Positions 42,188 to 51,500 of a stretch of 64,000 bases of DNA are shown here, piece by piece (position 1 is the stretch's first letter; each line of letters starts with the position of its first letter). Below the pieces are notes generated by a model. That model saw nothing but the letters and a program-made list of their open reading frames with translations, was not told the origin of the DNA and ran no database searches. Where the stretch lies: positions 248,001 through 312,000 of the forward strand of contig NZ_FTMG01000007.1 in assembly GCF_900155965.1 (NCBI RefSeq), in the 5' to 3' direction. Source of the stretch: Mucilaginibacter lappiensis (lineage in GTDB: Bacteria; Bacteroidota; Bacteroidia; Sphingobacteriales; Sphingobacteriaceae). The translations under genes were made by a program, and so were the position numbers.

Positions 42188-42386
42188 GTTAAGAGAAAAA
42201 CGGCCTAAAAAACGACCGATTGATATATAGATATTTGACAATCAATTACTTAATACTTTTTAAAGTTTTAAAACCCACTTAAAACTGTGTTAAAATTTGT
42301 TAAAAAGTGTTAAAATGAGGGTTTTTCGATCGGTTTTTGAGTGATTTTCATCCAATTTTGCCCCGAAAAGTGTTAAAATAAAAGGT
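42188..42386. other. Gene-free gap with phased GTTAAAA words
   Basis: Three GTTAAAA words start at 42289, 42299 and 42309, exactly 10 bp apart, with a fourth at 42372. The gap lies between the sulfatase terminator and the 3' end of the GH130 gene. No coding potential seen. Confidence 0.45.
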
Positions 42387-43895
42387 TTAAAAAGTTTTTG
42401 GATCAGGCTTTATGTTTTTTGCTTTATGCTCCGCCGCGTCTTCCTTTAATTTTTTGAGTAGCTCGTCCAGGCAAACTTCGGCAAAGGCAGTTGATGAGTC
42501 CGACACCCCATAAGGGATAATGAGCTTGTCGTTATGTACAATGGCTCCACAGGAGTACAGTACATTGGGCACATATCCCTCGCGCTCGTCGCTGTTAGGG
42601 ATCAGCAGGGGCTCTTTCAGCCTACCAATTTCAATAGTTGGATCATCCAGTTGTAAAAGACTTACACCTAGTACATAGCGTCTCATAGGCCCTACACCAT
42701 GGGTAATCATGATCCATCCTTCCTCCGTTTCAATCGGCGATCCACAGTTGCCTATCTGGATAAATTCCCAGGTAAACCTAGGCTGCTGCAGCAACATGGG
42801 TTTTTCCCAGATGTTGATCTTGTCGGAGTACATGATGTAGTTATTACAGCCATCAATGCGGGATATCATCACAAACTTGCCATTCACCTTGCGGGGGAAA
42901 AGAGCCAGGTTTTTGTTCTGGGCGCCTGCACCGTAAAGGGGCATTATTTTAAAATTATAAAAATCAGTGGTTTGCAGCAGTTTAGGCATAATCAGCGAAC
43001 CATCATAGGCCGTATAAGTGGCATAGTATACGTAGGTACCATCTTCATTGATAAACTTTACAAAGCGGGCATCCTCAATACCTTTGCGTTCGTACTCCGA
43101 TATGGGGAATATAACCCTGTCGGATATATCGGTATCCAGCGAAAATACGATCTCATAGTAGGAGTCGGCCAGCCAAAGTACTTTATCATACTCCAGCCGT
43201 TTCATGTCGCTTTCCTGTAGTTTCTGTGAGTCGAGAATGATACGCCGCAGGTTGGCATATTCAAAATGGTGGTCAAGCTTTGATTCAAGCTCGCTGATCA
43301 CGTCAATGTTGATTTGAGTAATGGCTGCCTTATCAAAGAACAGTTTTTTGTTATAAACCGCGTTCCTGACAATCTCAGCTTCATCAATATAGCTACCCGA
43401 GGGTTGAATGGTGATGTTATTTTGTTTATCGATCAAGGCCCTTCTAAAGGTAATAGAGGAGATATGGCCCTCGCCTACTGCCCTGAAACTGATGATCACC
43501 CTTTTCTGACCATCTTCCAGTTCGGTTTGGTCAGGGTCTTCTACTATAGATGGGTTAAAGAACGCCGCGGATTCGATGGAGTATTCGTGCGTAAAATAGG
43601 AACCGATCAGTAGTTTGCGATAAACCGTGAGTGTATCAAAATCAATATTCAATTCGCTAAACAATGGCTTTAACTTACTGCAATGGCGGTTTAATACTCT
43701 GGTAATGTTACGGTGCCGTTTGGAATACTCCTGCAACAAGGGCGAAATAATGCCGAAGGCTTCTTCTTCGCTGATGTCCATTACGCGTTCTATCACTTCT
43801 TTAGCACGGTCATTCCCATTAAAAAAGAATCTGGCTATAACGCGTTTGGGATCGGGATTAACCCTTATGGGTTTTCGTTCGATGGAAAGTCTCAT
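42387..43895 (-). CDS. GH130-family glycoside phosphorylase-like protein
   Basis: A 502-residue protein with a five-bladed beta-propeller of the GH130 family. Characteristic parts are YERKGIEDARFVKFINEDGTYVYY, NCGSPIETEEGWIMITHGVG and YSCGAIVHNDKLIIPYGVSDSS. GH130 enzymes cleave beta-mannosides with phosphate or water. It is longer than the usual 300-400 residues, with an N-terminal helical extension of about 130 residues (RNVITRVLNRHCSKLK region). Lacking a signal peptide, it should be cytoplasmic. It probably acts on the glycan made by the two GT4 enzymes nearby, although they lie on the other strand. Confidence 0.9.
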   Translation of the reverse strand: MRLSIERKPIRVNPDPKRVIARFFFNGNDRAKEVIERVMDISEEEAFGIISPLLQEYSKRHRNITRVLNRHCSKLKPLFSELNIDFDTLTVYRKLLIGSYFTHEYSIESAAFFNPSIVEDPDQTELEDGQKRVIISFRAVGEGHISSITFRRALIDKQNNITIQPSGSYIDEAEIVRNAVYNKKLFFDKAAITQINIDVISELESKLDHHFEYANLRRIILDSQKLQESDMKRLEYDKVLWLADSYYEIVFSLDTDISDRVIFPISEYERKGIEDARFVKFINEDGTYVYYATYTAYDGSLIMPKLLQTTDFYNFKIMPLYGAGAQNKNLALFPRKVNGKFVMISRIDGCNNYIMYSDKINIWEKPMLLQQPRFTWEFIQIGNCGSPIETEEGWIMITHGVGPMRRYVLGVSLLQLDDPTIEIGRLKEPLLIPNSDEREGYVPNVLYSCGAIVHNDKLIIPYGVSDSSTAFAEVCLDELLKKLKEDAAEHKAKNIKPDPKTF

Positions 43896-43960
43896 ATAGA
43901 AAGGTAGTATTTATTCTTTAACAGTATTAACAGTAAATTGATTTGAGTAATTTATATTCA

Positions 43961-44068
43961 TTTAGGAATTTGGATTTTCGATTTCGGATTTTCAAAATAT
44001 AGGGCATCCAGTAATATGATGAATCAGCTTACAGGCAAAATCCGAAATCGAAAATCCAAATTCCTAAA
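43961..44068. repeat. Divergent-spacer inverted repeat with perfect 32-bp arms
   Basis: 43961-43992 and 44037-44068 are exact complements over 32 bases (words TTTGGATTTTCGATTTCGGA). The 44-base interior is not palindromic. It stands between the divergent GH130 and response-regulator genes. The central word GATTTTCGATTTCGGATTT is related to the arm at 27137. Confidence 0.93.
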
Positions 44069-44107
44069 TTCACCTTGATTCTTATATCTTTTGTAAATTG
44101 CAGGCGT

Positions 44108-44785
44108 ATGAATGTATTAATTGTTGAAGACGAAAAGGGTTTGGCCCTTGAAGTAGATGAGTTTTTAAGTCATGAAGGTTTTACGGTTGAACACGCGCGC
44201 ACCAAAAAATCGGCAGAGGAAAAGATATTTGTAAACAACTATGACTTTATACTGCTTGACCTTGGTTTGCCCGACGGAGATGGTTTTGACCTTTTAAAAA
44301 TGCTGAAAGCCCTGGAAAAACGCGACGATGCGGTTATAATACTCACCGCACGCGGCGCCGTCGACGACCGTGTAATGGGCCTGGAACAAGGCGCCGACGA
44401 TTATCTGGCCAAGCCATTTTCATTAAGCGAGCTTTTGGCCCGCATGCACGCCATAACGCGCCGAAAACACCGTTTAGAGAGTAATGATATTAATATCAAA
44501 GGGCTACGCGTTAATATCCAGAACCGTACGGTAATGTATAACGATGAGCGTATTAATCTCACTAAAAAGGAGTTTGAAATATTCAACTACCTGGTGTTGA
44601 ATAAAAACCGGGTAATATCCCGTACCAACTTAACAGAACATGTTTGGGGTGATGTATTGGAGATCAACTCTGACTCTAACTTTGTGGATGTACATGTTAA
44701 AAATCTTCGTAAAAAACTATCACAGTATATACCTATCGACTGGTTTGAAACCGTAAGGAGCATTGGTTATCGCATTAATATTTAA
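44108..44785 (+). CDS. OmpR/PhoB-family response regulator
   Basis: A 225-residue response regulator. The receiver has acidic EDE near the start, phospho-acceptor Asp51 in FILLDLGLPDGDGF, and Lys in the LAKPFSLSEL segment; the C-terminal winged helix (INLTKKEFEIFNYLVLNKNRVISRTNLTEHVW...VDVHVKNLRKKL) is of the OmpR type. The start at 44108 (MNVLIVEDEKG) is chosen over an upstream in-frame ATG at 44075. The sensor kinase gene follows after 12 bases, forming a two-component pair. Confidence 0.95.
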   Translation: MNVLIVEDEKGLALEVDEFLSHEGFTVEHARTKKSAEEKIFVNNYDFILLDLGLPDGDGFDLLKMLKALEKRDDAVIILTARGAVDDRVMGLEQGADDYLAKPFSLSELLARMHAITRRKHRLESNDINIKGLRVNIQNRTVMYNDERINLTKKEFEIFNYLVLNKNRVISRTNLTEHVWGDVLEINSDSNFVDVHVKNLRKKLSQYIPIDWFETVRSIGYRINI

Positions 44786-44797
44786 ATATACCCACAA

Positions 44798-46123
44798 ATG
44801 AAACTTCAGGTAAAGCTGGCACTGTATAATACACTGACCAAAGTGGCCATCATTTTATTTACCGGCCTGCTTATCCTGTTGTCTATTGAAAAAATTTCTT
44901 ATAACCATATTGAGGTCCGTTTAGAAGATGACAAGGAAGAGACCTTAAAAAGCCTTGAATCAAACGAGATTAACCGCTTTTTGAGCAGTCAGCAGGTTTA
45001 TACCGACTATAATATCTTAAAAGAGGAATTCATCAGCATAACACCTATCAAGTATGACCCAAATGTATCCAAAGAAGTAAAATTCACTACCGAACCCCGC
45101 AACCTCGACAAAAAGAACTTTCAGATTTATCGTATCCTGTCTCATAAGTTTAATTTCAACGAGCATACTTACCTGCTTCAAATAGGAGAAGCGATTGAAT
45201 CGGTTGAAGAACTAAAATCAATTATCAAAAAATTCACCTTACTCGTATTATTTATTGCCCTGGTATTGACACTCATCAGTGACCTGATCTTTACCAAATT
45301 TTTGCTTGCTCCTTTTTATAAGATCATTGACCGCAAGCTGATTAAGGTGAATGATCCTATGAATTTTGATTACGAAAAAATTAAAACTACCACACAGGAT
45401 TTTGAACTGCTTGATGACAGTATAAGTTCGTTGATGAAAAAGATATCCAACCTTTTTATACTCGAAAAGCAATTCATAGCCAATGTATCGCATGAATTAC
45501 TTACACCAATATCCATCATCAGTTCAAGACTTGAAAATATATTACTGCATGAGGAATTAAGTGAAGGCAGTGAAAATAAGATGCACGCTTCGCTAAAAAC
45601 ACTCAACCGGTTAAAATCTATCATCAACAGCTTATTGCTCATATCAAAGGTAGAAAACAACCAATTTGACAAAGGCGATATGGTGATGATAGCCGGGGTG
45701 GTTAAAGAAATACATGAAGAATTGGAAGATCGTATAGAGGAAAAACACCTAACATTTACCAATCACCTCAAATACATTTATTCTATACAAGGTAATCGTC
45801 CGCTTATGCATACCTTACTATTCAACATTATCAACAACTCCATCAAGTACAACAACCCCAAAGGCAGTATTACCATTAGTGATGATCTTAACGATGATAT
45901 TTACGCTATTACCATTGCCGACACTGGTGCAGGAATGGAGCAAAAGCAAATTGAGAATGCCTTTAACCGCTTTGAAAAATTTGATACCGACGAAAAAGAA
46001 AGTTATGGTTTGGGTCTGGCCATAGTAAAAAGTATAACCGCTTTTCATAACATTAAGGTTAAAATAAGCTCGGTAAAAAACCAGGGAACTTCTGTAAAAC
46101 TGATATTTGACCACTTGGCTTAA
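44798..46123 (+). CDS. Sensor histidine kinase
   Basis: A 441-residue membrane histidine kinase. Two membrane helices (about residues 14-32 and 145-165) enclose a periplasmic sensor of about 110 residues. The H-box FIANVSHELLTPISIISSRLEN has His232; the N-box FNIINNSIKYN, the G1 box ADTGAGM and the G2 box GLGLAIVKSI are present. It should phosphorylate the upstream regulator. The signal is unknown. A weak hairpin follows. Confidence 0.95.
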   Translation: MKLQVKLALYNTLTKVAIILFTGLLILLSIEKISYNHIEVRLEDDKEETLKSLESNEINRFLSSQQVYTDYNILKEEFISITPIKYDPNVSKEVKFTTEPRNLDKKNFQIYRILSHKFNFNEHTYLLQIGEAIESVEELKSIIKKFTLLVLFIALVLTLISDLIFTKFLLAPFYKIIDRKLIKVNDPMNFDYEKIKTTTQDFELLDDSISSLMKKISNLFILEKQFIANVSHELLTPISIISSRLENILLHEELSEGSENKMHASLKTLNRLKSIINSLLLISKVENNQFDKGDMVMIAGVVKEIHEELEDRIEEKHLTFTNHLKYIYSIQGNRPLMHTLLFNIINNSIKYNNPKGSITISDDLNDDIYAITIADTGAGMEQKQIENAFNRFEKFDTDEKESYGLGLAIVKSITAFHNIKVKISSVKNQGTSVKLIFDHLA

Positions 46124-46189
46124 CTTCACTAAATCTTCATTGAAAGTTTATTACTTTGGGCAGTTTTAGTAAGTGTTACCCCTATTAAG

Positions 46190-46223
46190 AGGGCTATTTT
46201 TATTTAAGGATAGCCTTTTTTTA
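46190..46223 (+). terminator. Terminator between the kinase and DUF58 genes
   Basis: GGCTAT and ATAGCC form a short stem followed by a T run on the plus strand. The 6-bp stem is weak but well placed, just before the stop of the convergent DUF58 gene. Confidence 0.6.
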
Positions 46224-47141
46224 TATCATCTTATTCCGCTTTACCAGATAAGTTTTTAGTATATTTTGATAGCCTTCCTGTATATCGGCATCAATCAAAT
46301 CAATATGATATTGCGCGCATTTGAGTTCCAGCTCATGCCGGTATGCCGCTAAAGAGTTTCTGTAAGCATCGCGTATTTTACCGGGATGTACTTTTATCTC
46401 GGCACCAGTTTCCATGTCTACAAAATGATGGGGGCGGTTATCAAAATTAAATTCGAGTTCTTTTTGCTTGTCGTGAACATTAAATACAACCACTTCGTGT
46501 TTATTGAATTTTAGGTGTTGTATGGCAGCAAATAGCGATTGTTGTTTTTCAGTATCGAGGTTATTCTCCAGCATATCGCTAAAAATAATCACCATAGAAC
46601 GTTGATGTATCTCCTGGGCAATATGATGCAGCACATCGGTTATATGAGTGACTGTATTTACCCGCGGACTATTATACATTTTTTCCAGCTCGGCATACAA
46701 GTGAAACAAATGTGTACTGGTTGATTTCGCCGTACTTAACCAATCAATCTTATCCGAAAACAGGCATAGGCCAAAGGCATCACGCTGTTTTTTAAACAAA
46801 TACATTAATGAGGCCACAGCATAAACAGAAAACTGTAGTTTACTCAACCCCTTTTCGGGGAAATTCATGGACGATGAGGTATCCAGGAGTAAATAACAGC
46901 GCAGGTTAGTTTCTTCTTCAAACTGTTTTACAAACAATTTCTCGGTGCGGGCCAGTAACTTACAGTCAATATTTTTTACCGATTCGCCATTATTGTACAA
47001 GCGATGTTCGGCGAATTCTACAGAAAAACCGTGGAAAGGGCTTTGATGCAAGCCGGTTATAAACCCTTCTACTACCTGGCGGGCCAGTAGTTCCAGATTA
47101 GCCAGTTGCCTTATTTGCTGATCATCATTTAACCGGGACAT
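46221..47141 (-). CDS. DUF58 / von Willebrand-like protein
   Basis: A 306-residue protein with the DUF58 start (LANLELLARQVVEGFITGLHQSPFHGFSVEF and YN-type elements) and a von Willebrand A-like domain bearing a MIDAS-type motif DTSSSM in CYLLLDTSSSMNFP. DUF58 proteins are commonly paired with MoxR AAA+ ATPases in gene clusters such as the aerotolerance operon; no moxR is visible here, so this copy stands alone at this edge of the window. No signal peptide, likely cytoplasmic or membrane-associated. Function is unknown. Confidence 0.9.
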   Translation of the reverse strand: MSRLNDDQQIRQLANLELLARQVVEGFITGLHQSPFHGFSVEFAEHRLYNNGESVKNIDCKLLARTEKLFVKQFEEETNLRCYLLLDTSSSMNFPEKGLSKLQFSVYAVASLMYLFKKQRDAFGLCLFSDKIDWLSTAKSTSTHLFHLYAELEKMYNSPRVNTVTHITDVLHHIAQEIHQRSMVIIFSDMLENNLDTEKQQSLFAAIQHLKFNKHEVVVFNVHDKQKELEFNFDNRPHHFVDMETGAEIKVHPGKIRDAYRNSLAAYRHELELKCAQYHIDLIDADIQEGYQNILKTYLVKRNKMI

Positions 47142-47160
47142 AGGGCTAATATAGGGTATA

Positions 47161-47194
47161 AAAAAAGCGTCACCAAATAGGTAACGCTTTTTTA
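47161..47194 (-). terminator. Terminator of trxA
   Basis: AAAAAAGCGTCACC and GGTAACGCTTTTTT form a 14-bp stem with one G-T-type mismatch around a short loop, with A/T runs on both sides. It lies between the trxA and DUF58 genes, both on the minus strand. Confidence 0.85.
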
Positions 47195-47250
47195 AGGTAA
47201 TAAATATGGTGAATTAAGCTATCAATAAACTTAATTTTTGCCTTTTACAA

Positions 47251-47571
47251 TTATGCTAGTTGCTTAGCCAATTTATCAGTTAAAACTGATTTTGGAACAG
47301 CACCAATTTGTTTATCCACAATTTCGCCGTTTTTAAAGAATAATAAAGCAGGGATATTACGGATTCCGTATTTCATTGATATACCTGGATTGTTATCAAC
47401 ATCAACTTTACCAACAACGGCTTTGCCTGCGTATTCTTTTGCAATATCTTCAACAACCGGACCTACCATTCTACAAGGACCACACCATTCTGCCCAAAAG
47501 TCAATAAGTACAGGTTTGTCTGATTTCAGCACAAGTTCGTCAAAGTTCGCATCAGTTATTTCTAAAGCCAT
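47251..47571 (-). CDS. trxA: Thioredoxin
   Basis: A 106-residue thioredoxin, the cytoplasmic protein-disulfide reductase. The active site WCGPC has Cys30 and Cys33, preceded by VLIDFWAEW, and the cis-Pro segment IRNIPALLFF is present. Length matches the family. It has the best promoter candidate in the window (47599-47630) and its own terminator, so it is probably monocistronic. It could supply electrons to Bcp (29810). Confidence 0.97.
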   Translation of the reverse strand: MALEITDANFDELVLKSDKPVLIDFWAEWCGPCRMVGPVVEDIAKEYAGKAVVGKVDVDNNPGISMKYGIRNIPALLFFKNGEIVDKQIGAVPKSVLTDKLAKQLA

Positions 47572-47598
47572 GATTTCTATTTTTTAATTTTTGTATTA

Positions 47599-47630
47599 CA
47601 AATATATACTATTCAAATAGCTTGCCACAA
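47599..47630 (-). promoter_or_regulatory. Bacteroidota-type promoter of trxA
   Basis: On the minus strand TTG (47630-47628) is followed after 21 bases by TATATTTG (47606-47599), matching the TTG-N(19-21)-TAnnTTTG pattern. The ATG lies 28 bases further. Confidence 0.62.
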
Positions 47631-47729
47631 CTACGACCTGACAATGTGACAATTATATTAATATAATTGTAAACATCTACCACAACCATCCTTTAGCAAA
47701 GTTTTCAAAATAAGCTCAGCAAAAGCCCA

Positions 47730-47831
47730 AAAAGTGGGTTTACATGGTTTACACATTTCATGGTTAACATTGACTCATCTTACTGAAAATAAATCAATTA
47801 ATAAAATTTCAGGCTAATTAGTGTAAACCCA
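47730..47831. repeat. Two-copy intergenic element, copy 2
   Basis: Copy of 8367-8474: the left 37 bases match closely (AAAAGTGGGTTTACATGG... TTCATGGTTAACATT), the right end TAGTGTAAACCCA matches, and the middle differs. It lies within the 47572-48021 gap, which otherwise holds the trxA promoter and no gene. Confidence 0.7.
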
Positions 47832-48021
47832 AATATGATGGTAAATGCTAAGTATTACAGATCATTAACTAAGGCAAGTTATCAACATTTTATTTAATAA
47901 TTGACTGTTTGAATTATTTAGTCAGAAATTATAAAAATCAAATAATTCCAGAGGAAACATGGCTTATTAAGCAGGGTTACTTTTTATAACTATTGGTATT
48001 AATTGAATGTAACCAATTACG

Positions 48022-48339
48022 ATGTTAGTTTTTATCATTCCCTTAATTCTGATACTTACATCCCCCATATTGCAATGGAAGTTCTCATCACGCAGGATAA
48101 ACGACCAAATTAATCTACCACTTTGGGCAATTACTTTACTCAGTCTTTTACTTGATCTGTTGTTATCGGCAGCCGCATTTTGGATATCCTTATACGGGTT
48201 ATCACCAGGTATAAAGTGCGCAACCGGCTGCACCGCTTTTATATCTTTGGGAATATTTAACATTGTTATAATTACACCATTTATTGCAATTATAAGTTAT
48301 ATACGATATTACAACCAGCATAAACCTCAACCACAATAA
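48022..48339 (+). CDS. Small multi-helix membrane protein of unknown function
   Basis: A 105-residue protein with three hydrophobic segments (FIIPLILILTSPIL, ITLLSLLLDLLLSAAAFWISLYG, and IFNIVIITPFIAIISYI), a basic loop between the first two and a charged tail (YYNQHKPQPQ). It is predicted to sit in the inner membrane. I recognise no family. The opposite-strand reading frame here (47967-48263) has a poor composition and is rejected. Two Cys (about 71 and 75) lie near the end of helix 2. Confidence 0.6.
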   Translation: MLVFIIPLILILTSPILQWKFSSRRINDQINLPLWAITLLSLLLDLLLSAAAFWISLYGLSPGIKCATGCTAFISLGIFNIVIITPFIAIISYIRYYNQHKPQPQ

Positions 48340-48453
48340 CCATATCATGCTGATCTTATTAATGTTCAGCAGGCCCCATGTTATAGCTATAATCAGTTAT
48401 GGGACATACTGGTTAAAAGAAGAAACCATAAAAAGTTAAAAATCACCAATAGT

Positions 48454-48535
48454 TTGTCATTCTGAACGCAGTGAAGAATCTATTAGCCAGCATTATAGTT
48501 AATAAACAGATCCTTCACTTCGTTCAAAATGACAA
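48454..48535. repeat. Inverted repeat of the GTCATTCTGAACG family
   Basis: 48454-48481 and 48508-48535 are complementary at 25 of 28 positions (TTGTCATTCTGAACGCAGTG type). Related to the arms at 16446-16523. It lies 18 bases after the dnaE stop and may act as its terminator. Confidence 0.85.
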
Positions 48536-48552
48536 GTTGGTTTTAAGGAGAT

Positions 48553-51500
48553 TTAGTTCAACACCGGCTGTATATTGGTTAAATTAAAGATATCAGCCAT
48601 CAGATCATCACTGGGGTTTACTTTGAACAATTTAGAAGCCAGCTCCACCTGCAATGCCTCTTCCCTGTCTTTGATCAAAAAGCGTAGCTTACAGTTTTGT
48701 ACGGGATACTTTTCGTTGTTTACGATGATGGCATGCTGAATATCATCCAACAGTTTGCTGTTTAAGCTATGTACATCCAGGCATACGGTTAATGATTTGG
48801 TCATTTTATCGCGCATTTCCGATAGCAGGCTCATCACCTGTATACGCAAGTCCCAGTTATCTTTTTGTCTGAATTTTTCTTCGATGTTTCCTTTGATGTG
48901 CAGAAAATAACCATCCATCATCAGGTTACGGAATTTTACGTAATCCTCACCAAACATGGCAAACTCGTATGATTCATTGTAATCTTCTAACACAAAAGTG
49001 CCGAATGGCTTTCCCGTCTTCGTCATCTTATGCTGCACATTACCAACCAGCCCGCCAATGCGTATCTCACCCCGCTTGCGGAGATCATTAAACGCGCCCA
49101 TGATATCTTCGCCCCCCTCACCCGAACGGGCTTTTTGCATCAGTTTCAAGTCGCTGATGGTGCTGTTACAGAACCGGTCCAGCTCAACTTTGTAATTATC
49201 AAGCGGGTGCCCGGTTAAGTAGATACCGATTACCGTTTTTTCGTATTTCAGTTTCTCTATCAGCGGCCATTCTTCCACGTCAGGCATCGCGGGCTCAGGC
49301 ACATAAGATGCTACCGAACCACCAAATAACGACGATTGTGAACTGCTTTGTACATTCTGATAATCATTAGCATATTTGATCAGGCGTTCTACACCTGTCA
49401 AAACACCCAGATCGGTCTTGGCAAAAAACTGCGCCCTTTTTACACCAAACTCGTCAAAAGCTCCGCCGTAAACCAGGTTCTCATATGATTTACGATTTAC
49501 GCTGCGGGTATTTGACCTACGGGCAAAATCATATAAAGTTTCATACGGACCATTAGCTATACGTTCTTCGATAATACTTTCAACCGCTTTATCGCCAACA
49601 CCTTTAACTCCGGTTAACCCAAAGCGGATATGCCCCTTTTTATTTACAGCGAATGACATGTCGGACTCATTGATATCCGGACCTAAAACCATCAGATCCA
49701 TCCTACGGCACTCTTCCATGAAAAAGGTGATCTTTTCCATGTTATTCTGGTTGTTTAAAACCGCGGCCATATATTCAGATGGGTAATGAGCTTTCAGAAA
49801 AGCGGTTTGATAGGCCACAAAAGCATAACAAGTGGAGTGCGACTTATTGAAGGCGTATTGCGCAAAAGCCTTCCAGTCGGTCCATATTTTGGTCAGCTTA
49901 TCTTTGGGGTGTCCTTTAGCTACGGCCCCATCCATAAACTGGGCCTCCATTTTATTTAACACCTCAATTTGCTTTTTACCCATGGCCTTCCGCAAAACGT
50001 CGGCATCGCCTTTACTAAAGCCTGCCAGTTTCTGCGACAAAAGCATCACCTGTTCCTGGTATACGGTGATACCATAAGTTTCACCCAGGTATTCCTCCAT
50101 ATCCGGAAGGTCAAATACAATAGGTTCATGCCCGTGTTTACGTTTAATAAAGTTGGGTATGTACTCTATCGGGCCCGGGCGGTATAGGGCATTCATGGCA
50201 ATTAGATCCTCAAACTTATCAGGTTTCAGATCGCGCAGGTACATTTGCATACCATCACTTTCAAACTGGAATGTTCCGTTGGTATCGCCACGCTGATAAA
50301 GCTCATAAGTTTTTTGATCATCCAGCACTATGTAATCAATATCAATGTGCACACCATGATTCTGTTTGATCATCCGTAGCGCGTCTTTGATAATGGTAAG
50401 CGTTTTTAGACCCAGAAAGTCCATCTTGATAACGCCGGCATCTTCAATTACACGACCGTCATACTGCGTAACCAATAGGTCAGAGTCTTTGGCCGTAGCT
50501 ACCGGAACAATATCCGTTAAATCATAAGGAGCTATAATAATCCCCGCAGCGTGTACACCTGTATTACGAACGGAACCTTCCAGCTTTTCAGCCTCACGCA
50601 GTACCTGTCCGCGCAAGTCATTACCTTTTACAATCTCCTTTAATTCCGGTACTTGTTCAATGGCCTCTTTAAGGGTTATACCTAATGTATCAGGTACCAG
50701 CTTCTTGATCGCGTTCATCTCGGCCAGTGGCATATCCAGCACCCGGCCTACGTCCTGTATACTGGTACGGGCAGCCATAGAACCATAGGTAATGATCTGT
50801 GCTACCTGATTTTTACCATATTTTTCTACCACGTAGTCGATCACCTTTTGGCGACCGGCATCGTCAAAGTCAGTATCAATATCGGGCATCGACTTACGAT
50901 CGGGGTTCAGGAACCTCTCAAACAGGAGGTTATACTTCATGGGATCGATATTGGTGATACCCGTACAATAAGCCACCACCGATCCCGCGGCCGAACCACG
51001 ACCCGGGCCTATAAATACACCGATATCGCGGCCATGCCTGATAAAATCGGCTACAATTAAAAAGTAACCGGCAAAACCCATGGTACGTATCGTGAACAGC
51101 TCAAAATTGATACGTTCCTCGGTTTCTGGCGAAATATCTATATAGCGTTCTTTAGCGCCTGTAAATGTTAAGTGTTTTAAATATTCCCACTGATTAAGGG
51201 TATCAGCATCCGGCGTATTGTGAATTTTGAACTCTTCCGGAATAACAAAATTAGGAAGCAAAATATCGCGCTTTAGCTTCAACACCTCTACCTTATCAAC
51301 TATTTCGTTGGTATTATCCAATGATTCGGGGACATCAGAAAACAGCTTGCCCATTTCTGCCTGTGTTTTGAAATAAAACTGATCATTCGGAAAACCAAAA
51401 CGGTAACCCCGGCCACCTTCTTCATCGGTAGCTATGGGGGTGCTTTGCATGTCGCCGGTATTTACACACAGCAAAATATCGTGGGCGTTGGAGTCCTGCT

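Noticed and set aside
47967..48263. Minus-strand gene of 98 codons
   Set aside because: The plus-strand frame at 48022 has a far better membrane-protein composition and start; the minus frame looks like its shadow.
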